Shown here: positions 1 to 10,151 of the stretch, piece after piece
How positions within the stretch are numbered: position 1 is the stretch's first letter
Layout: each line of letters starts with the position of its first letter
The notes under the pieces: model-generated
What the model saw: the letters and a program-made list of their open reading frames with translations, nothing else
Databases searched by the model: none
What the model was told of the DNA's origin: nothing
Source of the DNA: Blumeriella jaapii
Lineage: Eukaryota; Ascomycota; Leotiomycetes; Helotiales; Drepanopezizaceae
Assembly (NCBI GenBank): GCA_009599575.1
Contig: VWND01000010.1
Coordinates: 124,001-188,000 of the forward strand
Direction of reading: 5' to 3'
Length of the DNA: 64,000 nt
Position numbers and translations under genes: made by a program

Positions 1-1
1 A

Positions 2-637
2 TGGAGCTTGAGAAACTTCTCCGGGGCCTTGGTTGCAGCTCTTTTACTGGCCCTACCAGCACCCGTCCGGCCTTGTCCGTTACAGCCCATCCCCTAGGAG
101 CCTTTTTGCGCGGATTCAGAAAAGAAGGAAATTCGACTGATAGAAGCTACATCACCGAAGGTCCAACGATCCTAGCTTACAAGTTGGTCCTCGCAGGTGT
201 TTCAGATGTGTGCAGGGCCAGTGGAGAGCATTTCCTACGATGTCCTCAACCCCCCCGAAGGCTCCATGACCTCTCATACCACATCGGTCATGATTGCTCA
301 CACCTACCACGATTCCATCGACTGGGTCGATAAGAAGTTGCGGACGGTGATGACGAGGACTGTGAAGCTGCCAAGCTGGATACTCTTCTGGATCTCTGCA
401 GAGGTACCGACTTTTGGTCGATGCCATCTTCGGATTTTCAAGTGAAAGACCGTATGTTGAGAGCAGATCGACTGTTCGTCAATTTGGACAATTGCATCGC
501 GATCAGAAAGCAGGCTATGCTAGCAGATGTTCGCAAACATGACAGAACTCGCGCAGCGTTGTACCGATTTCATCGAGCAGAATCGTGCTGCGGTCTTGAG
601 AGCACATCCTGAAGGCTTGGGCTCATTGGATGATTGA
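2..637 (+). pseudogene. Decayed or unresolved 3' part of a gene, unknown family
   Basis: Three coding-like stretches follow each other on the plus strand in different frames. Frame 2 opens with a hydrophobic stretch (about bases 20-75, core LVAALLLALPAP, resembling a signal peptide), is cut by TAG codons near 95 and 173, and continues to about 330 (ISYDVLNPPEGSMTSHTTS). Frame 1 then reads coding-like from about 343 (KLDTLLDLCRGTDFWSMPS). Frame 2 resumes at 527 (MTELAQRCTDFIEQNRAAV) and stops at 635-637. GT/AG pairs could explain the last switch (intron about 442-526), but the switch at 330-345 is too short for an intron and needs a frameshift. I do not recognise the family. It is either a pseudogene or a poorly sequenced exon-rich gene cut by the window edge. 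Confidence 0.35.
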
Positions 638-1578
638 TCCCTTTTTTCGTACGCGGTGCAGGGAGAGTGTGAGGCCGGTAGGCAGCCGGTCAATCATTTG
701 TAAGTCGCGCACCTGCAGGGCTTCTTCTGAAGCGGGAGACTTGTTAACGAATAGTACTCTCCAGCCAGAGGAACTGGCATGTTCATGTCTGCGAGAGTAA
801 ATCGTGAGTGTATCAAAAGCAATTAAGAGAAGCTACCCGTGATGTTCTTTCCCTCGTCCATCCCCTTGGTCTACACGCTTCCTGAATGCGACGGTTCCCT
901 CGCGTTCCCTTCCTCTCGTCTTCCCGATCGATATGTGCTGCGATCCCTTCAGCGTCATATCCCCCCCCCCCCCCCCCATGGAAACATCGCTCTATGCAGG
1001 CTGAGGCTGACATCCATTCAATCCCTGCGCTCTCGCATCCCGAATCAAGATTTTCGACATGTGAGCTCCACAACCCCGCCCCCGCGCCCGTGAGAACACC
1101 CTTGCTGACGAGAATGGGATCAGAGTTGGCCAGGATGACGTGTGATGGTCCCAGGGATGCCAGAGCCCTCATGCGACGAAAGCAAGATCTCGAGCATGAC
1201 GTCGCGGTGCGGTGACTTGCTCTTCGGTGTAGTATAGATAGAAGACAGTGTTTGGCGCGAGAACTCCTCACGGCCCACGAGCTCACGAATCTCGCAGTCT
1301 AGCATTGCTTTTGACTGAGTATCTCTCTCCCTCCTTCTCTCTCTCTCTCTCTCCATTTGCCATCTCTCTTTCTCTCTGGTCGATTCGTCCACCCTGGGGC
1401 ATAAAAGGTACGTGCTGTTGTTTACTTCGCTTGTTGGCGCCTTCTTAGCTGCCACCCAAATGGGCCTCGGGCCAGACCCCGTGCCAACCACCGATACATT
1501 CCTCACCGTCGCTCCCCTCAGCCTGGTTGCTAACAGCGCGTGGCGGATTCTAGGAAACCCTCTTCCGAGCCATCAACC
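638..1578. other. Intergenic region upstream of the small acidic-protein gene
   Basis: No convincing gene. It holds a 17-base poly-C run at 961-977 and a CT-rich tract at about 1320-1380, typical of fungal promoters and 5' leaders. A possible 5'-UTR intron is visible: GTACGT at about 1408 and TTGCTAACAG ending at about 1536. Confidence 0.4.
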
Positions 1579-1924
1579 ATGTCGTCCACGCCGCGGCAGC
1601 AGAAGAAACCCAAGCAGAAAGCCCTCCCGGCCGCCGAGGTCCAGGACGAGGACCAGTACGACTCGGACGAGTACTACGAGGAGGAGGAGCCGGCCCAGCA
1701 ACAGATGCAGCAAGCGGCTCCCCAGCAGATGCAGCCGCAGTACGCGCCGGGCACGATGCTGCCGCCGCGGGCGGAGGGCTACCGACCCGCTGCGATCCGG
1801 GAGAGCCGCATCAAAGACCGGCCTGCGAAGCCGTTGGGGGAGAGCAGTTTGAGCATCAAGATTGAGCTGGACTTGGAGGTTGAGGTATGTTGGGCGTGCG
1901 CGAATGGTTGTGTGGACGAGTGAG

Positions 1925-1962
<38 letters not shown>

Positions 1963-2033
1963 GCTAATTGCATCGCCCGTAGGTTGATCTCTATGCGAGG
2001 GTGAAGGGGGATGTGACGATTGGACTCATGTGA
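1579..2033 (+). CDS. Small acidic fungal protein with conserved C-terminal beta motif, function unknown
   Basis: Two exons, 1579-1884 and 1983-2033, with a GTATGT donor and CCGTAG acceptor; the intron contains GCTAATT and a GA microsatellite. The product is 118 residues. The first half is basic and then Asp/Glu-, Tyr- and Gln-rich, and looks disordered. The C-terminus (SIKIELDLEVEVDLYARVKG, then DVTIGLM) alternates hydrophobic and charged residues like two beta strands. From memory, such SLSIKIELDLEV...ARVKGDVTIGLL endings occur in many short uncharacterised Pezizomycotina proteins, and no function is known to me. ATG 1579 is the first usable start; the same frame is open upstream from 1540, but only with GTG. 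Splicing is essential because the last 16 residues lie in exon 2. Confidence 0.72.
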
Positions 2034-2879
2034 CGACGGCTTGTCTGGGAAATCGAGGGAGTTGTGTGTGTTGAGTAGATGTGTTTGCAGCGCTTGGTGT
2101 TCTGATCGGCAAGGTGTTCGCGGTGGAAATAAGAAGGATCATAAACGGGTTTAACGCAAAGCAAAACGAGCCAAAAACCTCTCGTCACTCTTGAGATATG
2201 TTCTACTGCAGATGCGAAAGTGAGAGGGGAAACTGTAGGAATGCCTGTAAGAATTTGTATCACGTGATACAGGCAAGTGCATTACAGTTCCACCTCCTTT
2301 TACCTCCGATCGCACGGTAACAGCTAGAGGATGTCATACAGAACTCACACTAACGGACTAAGACGAGTCTTTGAATGTATCGTTCCTGTGATTCCAGGAG
2401 AACTGTGCGCACTCGGTACACCAAATGTTTCCTGTTTCGTTCTCGATGTTTTGCCAAATACGCTGCCTCTAGTTCGATGAAGCGTGACTGTGAGAGCATG
2501 CCGACGAGCACGATACCATAAGTATGTTTGCCTATTTGGATAGTAATTGCAGAAGAATTGGAGTATCTAAACTTAAGATGATATTAAAAACATGATCAGA
2601 AAACAGAATTATGGTAAAAACTGTTGATAATGGTCAAGCTTTAAACTTAGGCATTAGGGGCTCGCTAACCATTTGCTCGGTAGCTTTTCCGATGTCAATA
2701 AACCACCCGCCATTTGCACAGTGGCATGCTGTAAATGTAGTAACAAGCCAACTTTATATATCTAGTGATAATATATATCTAGTGATGAAATACTGCTGCG
2801 CTATTGCGCTAAGAAAAAGAAACAGAAAAAAAACAAAGACTCGATTCCAACCCACACGCCAAGCAAGGTTTCCAACATT
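2034..2879. other. Intergenic region, no gene seen
   Basis: AT-richer than its surroundings. Open frames are short and low in complexity. It holds the 3' ends of the converging gene at 1579 and the SNF2 gene. No strong terminator or repeat is visible. Confidence 0.4.
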
Positions 2880-5800
2880 CTAATTTGCATCGTACAAATC
2901 ATCGTTTCCCACAGTCTCTGACGGGTACAGTTTCAAATTCTCACTCGAAGGCGGCAAAGACTGCAAGAATGCCCGCATCTCGGGGTCATCCGAACTCGCA
3001 AGCGGAGTCGTCGTCACGTCCGTGGCTTCATCACTAGGCTGGGCGTACTTCTCCACGATCTCCGTCACGTCCCCATAGCGATGGACGCTCTCCTCCTCCT
3101 CGTCCGGCTTGCCCGGGAACTCTCCCCTCAAAGCCTGTCTCTGCAGAATCCTCTTCTCGATCTCGTTGCCCGACTCCAGCAGCCGGTAGGACCGCGACTC
3201 CGCGTTCTTCTGTCCGATGCGGTGGACGCGCGCGTATCCTTGCAGCTCGCGGGCGAACTCGTAGTCGGGCTCCATCAGGATCACATTGCAGGCCCGGGTG
3301 AGTTGGAGCCCGGCGCCGATGATGCGGCTGGTGCCGACGAGGATCTGGTAGTCGGCTTTCTGCTTGCGATGGCCCTTGTCGTCTGTGGCGTCGACGAAGG
3401 CATCCAGGATGGCCCTGCGCTCGCGAGGAGGCATGCCCGCATAGACCAGGCCTACTCTCTTGCTCTTGTCCTTGACGTAGGTCTCGAGGAACAGCTTGAC
3501 GACCAGCGCCACCTGGTTGAACTCGCTCATGATCACCACCTTCTGCTCTTGCCCGTGCACGTCGCGCGTCTGGTCCAGCTCCTTGAGAAAGTGGTAGATC
3601 CACATCATCTTCGGGCTTCGGGCGCCGATGCCTTTCAAGTGGGTCCAGTAGGGATTGACTGGGCGCTTCTCGTTCGTTCCTCTGAACTTCTTCAGCTCCT
3701 CGAATGTCAGGTCTAGATGTTGGCTGTGCGTGAGTGCCGCGTTTTGAACCAGATATGGGAAGGTGGCCATGATCCGTTGACTGTGTCGCATTCGCATTTC
3801 GGCATTGAAACCGAGCTTCTTGGGCAACTCGTCTTTCGAGGCCGCTCTCAATTTCTCCTGCAGCTCTGCCATCTTTGCGTCGATCTGCCAGCCCCATTGC
3901 TCGAGCTTGTCGTCATATTCGACCTCATGCTCCAGCACAATGTCCTGGTGCACGTGTGGGGGAAGCTTGATCAGTGGCTGTCCAAACCAGGGCGTATCGG
4001 CGGTTCGTCGAAGCATGAACATGAGAAGAAACGGCTTGAGGCGCAAGTAAATATCCCGGAACAAGATCGGGGTGCCCCTGTTTTCCCGTACGTCCGTTTC
4101 GAATTCTTTGGCGATGGCGCCAAGTCTCTGGCAGGAGAAGAGCGCAAGCCCGGAGTCGATCTCTTGTTCGAGGCCAGTCAAGCCGTTGACGTTCCGCTTG
4201 TGGCTTTTGGGCCAGAGCTTCTCAATGGCCCAGAGTACGCCCTCCAAGCATCTCGGTGTGGTTGTTATGGGAGTGCCGGAATATCCCCAAATGAACGGCC
4301 TCCCAGCAGGGGGCAGACTGGCGAGTACAGCCGACCTGCCTTTGTTCTTCTGAAATTCCTCGTGGCATTCATCAATCATGGCGATGCCGTAGACGATACC
4401 CGGAATCTTCTGTGATTGGAGAAGCTCCCCTTCCTCTTTGTTGTCCCACGACCATTTAGGCGCAACTCTCTCGAACTGTTTCGCCCAGTGCTTGACCCAA
4501 TACTCGGCCGTGGTGAGGACCAGGAGTCTCTCTTGAGCGTAGCGGGCCCCATCCGAGAAGAACTCTTTGGTATGATCTGTGTCTTGACGACCCGGGTACT
4601 CGATGTGATCTGCTATGACTCGGGACTGGTTGGATCTGTGCCGGCCATCACGCAGGTCGTATCCACCACCGATCGGCTTGTCATTACTCGCATCATGAGC
4701 GATGATGAGTCTCATCTGCATCAGCTGGTTTGCCTCGTCGATATGTGTATTCCATTGCTCAACCCACGTTGACACCAGCGAGGGGGGAACGACAGCGAGT
4801 CGAACCCCAGGCTTGGGCGCAAGCTGGGCGGTTATGGCTGAGACGCAAGGGCATGGGATCCAGCCTGGACCTCGTCTCGATGCACTGGGACATACCAACG
4901 TCGGATCGAGTGCTGCCTCCTCGGCTGTGAGGTGTTCATGGCCCTGGTTCTTCAAGTGATCGGGATGATCGACCTGCCAGTGCAGCATTGCGAGTTGCCT
5001 CTCGACGACCATGTACGCCAGGAACGACAGCGTCTTCCCGAGTCCCATCTCATCACACACGAAACCCCCGCCCATCGCTCGCGAGGTTTTCAACTGCCAG
5101 TATACCCCAAAGGCTTGGTACAAGTAGATCGGCGTTTTGAGCCCTGCGAGCTGCACCCGTTCGTCGATGCTGGTCCTGTCAGGATCGCGCTGGAAGAGCT
5201 GGCAGCACTCCTTCCACCGAGCTTGCTGCTGAGACTTTTCTGGCTTCTCCGGAAAGGGATGAGAGAAGCCATGGTCGTACATTTGCGCGAGCTCGGGCAT
5301 GTTTTGCATCTTCTGCAGCCTACACAGCAATTAGCATGATCATTCACAGAGGCGGGAAAGACTTACTGTTGTACCATATACTCCCCCGGAGCATCTAGAG
5401 GCTCATCATCATCGGAGTCCCCACGCATCTCGCTCAAATCGTTGACTTCTCCCGGTTGAACTTCCTTCTCGATGTCCTTGAAAAGGTCTGCTGTGTCATC
5501 CACAAGCTCATCACCACCTCGTCTATACGTGTATACTTCCAACACTTTGCCCATGCCTTTGAATTCAAGGTCCTGTTTCTCCCACTTGTTGGCTTTGCTG
5601 AAAAATCTAGGTGTCGAGATGCCCAGCGTCTTTCTCGCGGCCGGCGCAGTGCCGAACTCGGATTCCTTCAGACCGGCTGAGACTCGACTCACGAAGGAGT
5701 TCCTGGGCGAGTTGGTAGTGTAATCTGAAGCGCCTTTAGTCGGCGTCGTAGGCGAAACCATTTCTACAAACTGCGAAACCCGGCGACTAGCGCCGATTGC

Positions 5801-7633
5801 GGTAGGAACGATGATATTGACGAGAGCCTTCTTTACAAAGTCTCTGGGTGTGGACGGAGCCTCTCCCGATGAGATTCTTATAACACGCTCCTGTTGCTTT
5901 CTCCTTTGCTTTGGAAGGGTAGGTAGTCTGGGACCCATTATCGGAAGGGTCGAAAGTGATGCCGCACCCTCCAAGTAGCTTAACTGACTCGGTGGCGCTC
6001 TTGAGACTCCCTTTGGCAGCCTTTTGATTGCCACGGATGGGGTAGACGGGTCTGGTGCCGACGACGCTTTGCTTGAGCCGCCGGCGGATGCGGGAGACAA
6101 AACATGCAACCCTGCTGGACTATTTCTGTCATTCTTGATACTACTCCTCACAGACGAAGATGCCGGCGATGCATCTCGGAAGCCTTGATGAGCAGGAAGT
6201 TTCAATTGGTTCCCCAGTTGTTTAGCCTTCTGCGTATCATTGGCGGTCCGGGGAGGGTCGTGATTTCCCGTTGGCTTTACTGGCGTCACTGGTGGACCGG
6301 CCACTCTCCGAGAACCTATCTCAGCTGGCGATGGCTTTCGAGGTATGGTTGTCGCTCTGCCTGACGACGGGTGAAGAAGCAATGATGGTGTCTTTGAAAC
6401 TCTCGGTGCCGTACCTGATAACCCTCCGGTTGGAGCTGGCGGGAGAGGCTTGTTTCGGTCCCCCGATGGGGTTGCCGACTGATCCGCTTGTCTAACAACA
6501 TTGAGCGCTCCTGCTCCGTCTACGTTTGCCTTTCTGACACTTTCTTCTGCAATTCCCTTATCTTTAGCTTTTAGAGTTGGTAATGGAGGTAGAGGAACTG
6601 TAGGTGCAGGTGTCGGAGGAGGGAATGGTCCTCTGATTGGCCTCGGTCCCGGGCTCCTTCCTCTTTCCGGTTTTTGTACACGGTTCGCTGAGGATGCCCT
6701 CGTCTTCTGCTGGTCATCTTTAGGGCTCTTCTCCGCTACTTTCGAGCGGTTGGCTATGGCTGTACCCGCTTTCTGCGGACCATCTTTGAGCCTCTTGGCC
6801 GCAGCAGTCCTCGCCGTGCGACTGTCTCTCTCTTTGTTGTTTTCCTCGCGGTGGTAGAACTTCAACTTGTATGCCTTTCCGCGGTTACTGTATAGATCAT
6901 CGATGGCGGTTTCGAAATGACGCTGATTTGATATCGGTTTGAACGCACCAGCTTGCGTACGGTAGCCGAGAGCTCCACGATCAAGTCTGAGAGGCGATTC
7001 TCGGCTCTGGTTGATGATCGTGTGGAATTCCTGCATGAACGATTTGAACGAGTAGCTGGAGGTCTGATCAACAGCCTTGCCAGGGAGGAGACATCGTGAA
7101 GCAGCTAGCTCTTCAATACACAGCCTGCTTCCTTTCTGGTTGCGCTCCATGGTCAATTCGAACGTCATGTCCTTGAGAGCCAGCGGCCCAGAGCCCAGAG
7201 TTCCCGGGGCAATCCTTTCGATCGTGGCGGGCTTTTTGCCCTGGCGTATGTCTTCTCTCTGCTCCGCCAGTAGATCGACTCTCTTTTGATGGAGAGATTC
7301 CATGATGCGGGTGCACCAGACGAGCGTGAACCATTCTGGCACATCTGGGATGACTTCGTGTAAGAATTGTACCGGCTCCAGAACTGCTTCGTTCAATATA
7401 GATAGGGCGTCTTGCTCTTGGAGGGTTTCGTACTCGGAAAGGCCCGATCTTTCGAATGCGATCCTGACGATGGTTTCAACATCCTTGAAATGGTCAATGC
7501 TGAGCTGCAGTGCTTGCCGGAAGTCTTCGGGCTCGAGATCGGATGGTTTGGGTAGAAGGCTTTTTAGCAGATCCTCACGCTCTCCTTGAGAGTAGAGAAC
7601 TCGGAGAGATGGTCGATCGGGTCTTATGGACAT
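2880..7633 (-). CDS. SNF2-family DNA-dependent ATPase/helicase-like protein
   Basis: Two exons, 5367-7633 and 2880-5319. The 47-nt intron (GTAAGT...GCTAAT...TAG) joins them in frame into 1568 residues. Start is ATG 7633; the frame is open further upstream but only with TTG. Residues 1-750 are mostly disordered (Pro/Ser/Lys-rich) behind a helical N-terminus. The ATPase core lies at about 820-1500: Walker A GGGFVCDEMGLGKT near 839-852, DECH box near 1072-1075, motif III SGTPI, and helicase C-terminal motifs including RIIGAGLQLT and ARVHRIGQKN. A Cys-containing insert sits between motifs I and II. SNF2 enzymes translocate on DNA to remodel chromatin or displace proteins. No RING, bromo- or chromodomain is visible, so the subfamily is unclear. 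It looks like a fungus-specific SNF2 group acting in the nucleus. No frameshift or truncation is seen. Confidence 0.88.
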
Positions 7634-8708
7634 GATTGTAAAGAATAACTGAGTTGTGTGCGGTTGTTGCAACTTTTCTCCTAGGTTGGTACAATTCTGT
7701 GCGACTTTGCTTCTGACTTCTCCTCTGTTGCTAGATGGGCAGCCTGGGGTTATTTAAGTGAACCGAGCGGAGACTCGATCATCAAAGATCACTCCATCAC
7801 AGCTTGATGCTATCATAGTGGTCTTTGTCCTGCACAGAAACTCTCGAGTATTGTGGTCAAAGATCTTTCAAGCTCAACAAACGATGGGGCGGCTTCGTCA
7901 ACAAAGGACTCGATCTTCAACAATGATTTCCGCCCCTCGCAGACACAATTAGCAACAAGCCAGCTAATTTTAGAAAATGCTATAAAGGTACAATGCTATG
8001 TCCAGTGCAATGGGTTGGTGGTTGTGGGCTTTGTTTTCTTTGTCAAGCGAGCTTTGGGGCGACGACTTGGCATTGTCACTTGAACATTATGCATCTTCGA
8101 CAGGCCAAACAAGAGATGGATTTGTATCTATGCTCACACATACTATAGGAGCTGCAAGTTCTGGTCAAAGCCGGCCCATTTTGACGAAATTGACAAGCCC
8201 AGGCACTGCCAAAAGCCGTCAAGATTTGCGGCTATAGCAGTTGCGACTTCTCTTGGGCTTGAAATAATAAATGTACCAAAGGCTTAGCTTGAATTGCGAT
8301 GCTATGGTAAGCTTAATTGACTTCCCAGACACAATTTCAGTCGCCTGCAAACGCCAGTTTGGTAAACGGAAGAAGAGAAACTGAAGCCCTCGTCTGTAGC
8401 ATCCGGATGCCGATTGATAGCTGAATACGAACCCTCTTCATTATGCAAGAGAACGCGATGCCCTTCCAAAAGGCCACCTAAGAGATTCTACTCGAAAAAT
8501 CCACTGAGAAATTTATCAGGTGTAGTAAACATTGTTAAAACACAACACATCGGAAGAGAGACATGCCACCAATTGAATGCGTCTAGTCTTATTCAAAAAA
8601 ATGTCTTTGGTACAAGAGACTCACCCGAGCAGGACAGAGAGATAGCACAATTATCAAGCATTGTAACAATATGAACAGTTTTCTCGTCGCTTTTTTTGTT
8701 TTGGTGCA
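7634..8708. other. Intergenic region upstream of the SNF2 gene, no gene seen
   Basis: About 1.1 kb of promoter-side DNA without a plausible coding exon on either strand. Open frames here are short and show no coding bias. Confidence 0.4.
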
Positions 8709-8729
8709 CCCCCCCCCCCCCCCCCCCCC

Positions 8730-8762
<33 letters not shown>
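8709..8762. repeat. Poly-C tract with one A interruption
   Basis: More than fifty consecutive C residues with a single A near 8730. Glycine- or proline-rich open frames across it are artefacts. Such tracts are slippage-prone, so the exact length in this assembly is unreliable. Confidence 0.9.
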
Positions 8763-8764
<2 letters not shown>

Positions 8765-8917
8765 GAAAAAAAGAGTACGCAATCGGTACAAAACCCCATA
8801 TCCAATAGCGTTCCGTAAAACAATAACAGTCAGTCCATGCACAACTGACAATAGACACAAAGTTCTACGTAGCAAGAGAAAAAAAGATTAGCAGGGGTAG
8901 GATTGAAAAGACGATTC

Positions 8918-8963
<46 letters not shown>

Positions 8964-8980
8964 TTGATTTACGTCTAGCG
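8918..8980. repeat. (TAG)n microsatellite with conserved flank
   Basis: About 15 TAG units run to 8962, followed by TATTGATTTACGTCTAGCG to 8980. The same flank follows a shorter TAG-rich array at 44830-44852, so the unit is a dispersed repeat and not a plain microsatellite. On the minus strand it reads CGCTAGACGTAAATCAATAC followed by (TAC)n, like the 3' tail of a LINE-type element. Confidence 0.75.
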
Positions 8981-9176
8981 GAATGCAGCCGCTGCTTTCC
9001 TAGGACCTCCCAGGGGATACGGAGACGTGCTAAGCTAAGGATTTTAAATACAAAGTACGACCCCGAAAGCAATTCGTGTTGGTACAGCTACTGCTGCTGT
9101 CGGCTACGCCCTTCGCCGCCTTTTGCGATGGTCCGTTAAGACGATTCAGTACACCCCGTAATAAAGTTCCAAACAT

Positions 9177-9370
9177 CAAAAAAAAGCAGCAACGCAGCCA
9201 CGCAGCCACGCAGCAACGCAGCAAAGCAAAACATCCCGAAAAGAAAAAGAAAAAAGAAAGAAAAAAAAACACCAAGAAAAAACACAAGAAAAACACACCA
9301 AAAAAAACACCAAGAAAAAAACACCAAGAAAAAAAAACACCAAGAAAAAAAACACCAAGAAAAAAAACTT
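9177..9370. repeat. A-rich low-complexity array (ACACCAAGAAAAA units)
   Basis: Irregular tandem units of the type ACACCAAGAAAAA, preceded by CGCAGCCACGCAGC-type short repeats. Lys/Thr or Phe/Leu open frames across it are low-complexity artefacts. Confidence 0.85.
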
Positions 9371-9467
9371 CCAGATAAGAAGAGCAAAAAAAAAAGAAAG
9401 CTACAGTAGAAGGAAGAAAAGAGGTATCGCTTCACACACTATAATACAAGATAAAAGCACACGAGCC

Positions 9468-9911
9468 GAAAGAAGAGAAGAGAGAGAAGGAGAAGAAGAG
9501 AGAAGAGAGAAGAGAGAAGAGAAAAGAAGAGAACAGAAGAGAACAGAAAGAGAGAAGAGAAAGAGAAGAGAAAGAAGAGAGAAGAGAGAAGAGAAGAGAA
9601 GAGAAGAGAAGAGAAGAGAAGAGAAGAGAGAGAAGAGAAGAGAAGAGAGAAGAGAAGAGAAGAGAAGAGAAGAGAGAGAAAGAAGAAGAGAGGAGAGAAG
9701 AGAAGAGAAGAGAAGAGAAGAAAGAGAAGAGAAAGAGAAGAGAAGAAAGAAGAAGAAAAAAAGAAGAAAAGAGAAGAAAAAAGAAGAGAAGAAAAGAGAA
9801 GAAAAGAGAAGAAGAGAAGAGAAGAGAAAGAGAAGAGAGAGGAGAGGAGAAGAGAGAGAGAAGAGAAGAAGAGAACAGAAGAGAAAAGAGAAAGAAAGGA
9901 GAAGAGAAAGA
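9468..9911. repeat. 444-bp polypurine tract (AGAGAAG-rich)
   Basis: The plus strand is almost only A and G for about 440 bp, built from GAGAA, AGAGAAG and GAACAG units. It is the longest purine-strand asymmetry in the window. Mirror-symmetric purine tracts can form triplex (H-) DNA. Open frames made only of Ser, Leu and Phe on the other strand are artefacts. Confidence 0.9.
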
Positions 9912-10040
9912 TTCGATCCGCAAATACAGTACAGCACAGCACAGCAAGTAGCGAGGAGAGAAAACGCTCGGAAGCAGCAAGGGGCAGGAGAGGGCGGGCG
10001 TGGTAAGTAAGTCCGCGAAGCAGCGAAACCAAAACAGTTG

Positions 10041-10077
10041 TCACGTCACGTCACGTCACGTCGCGTCGCGTCACGTC
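10041..10077. repeat. (TCACG)n short tandem array
   Basis: Seven 5-bp units, five TCACG and two TCGCG. Each ACGTCA junction matches the half site of CRE-type bZIP elements. It lies just beyond the 3' end of the auxilin-like gene. Confidence 0.8.
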
Positions 10078-10151
10078 TTTCCATTTCTTCGGCGGGGGAC
10101 AGCAGACGGCGGGGAGAAAGAGACGAGAACGACATATCTAGGACTTAGTAA

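Noticed and set aside
3034..5347. Several open frames antisense or out of frame to the SNF2 gene
   Set aside because: They are shadows of the GC-rich coding frame and have no domain or splice support.
8589..8875. Glycine-run proteins
   Set aside because: Produced by the poly-C tract.
9401..10044. Ser/Leu/Phe-rich membrane-like open frames
   Set aside because: Produced by the polypurine tract read on the opposite strand.
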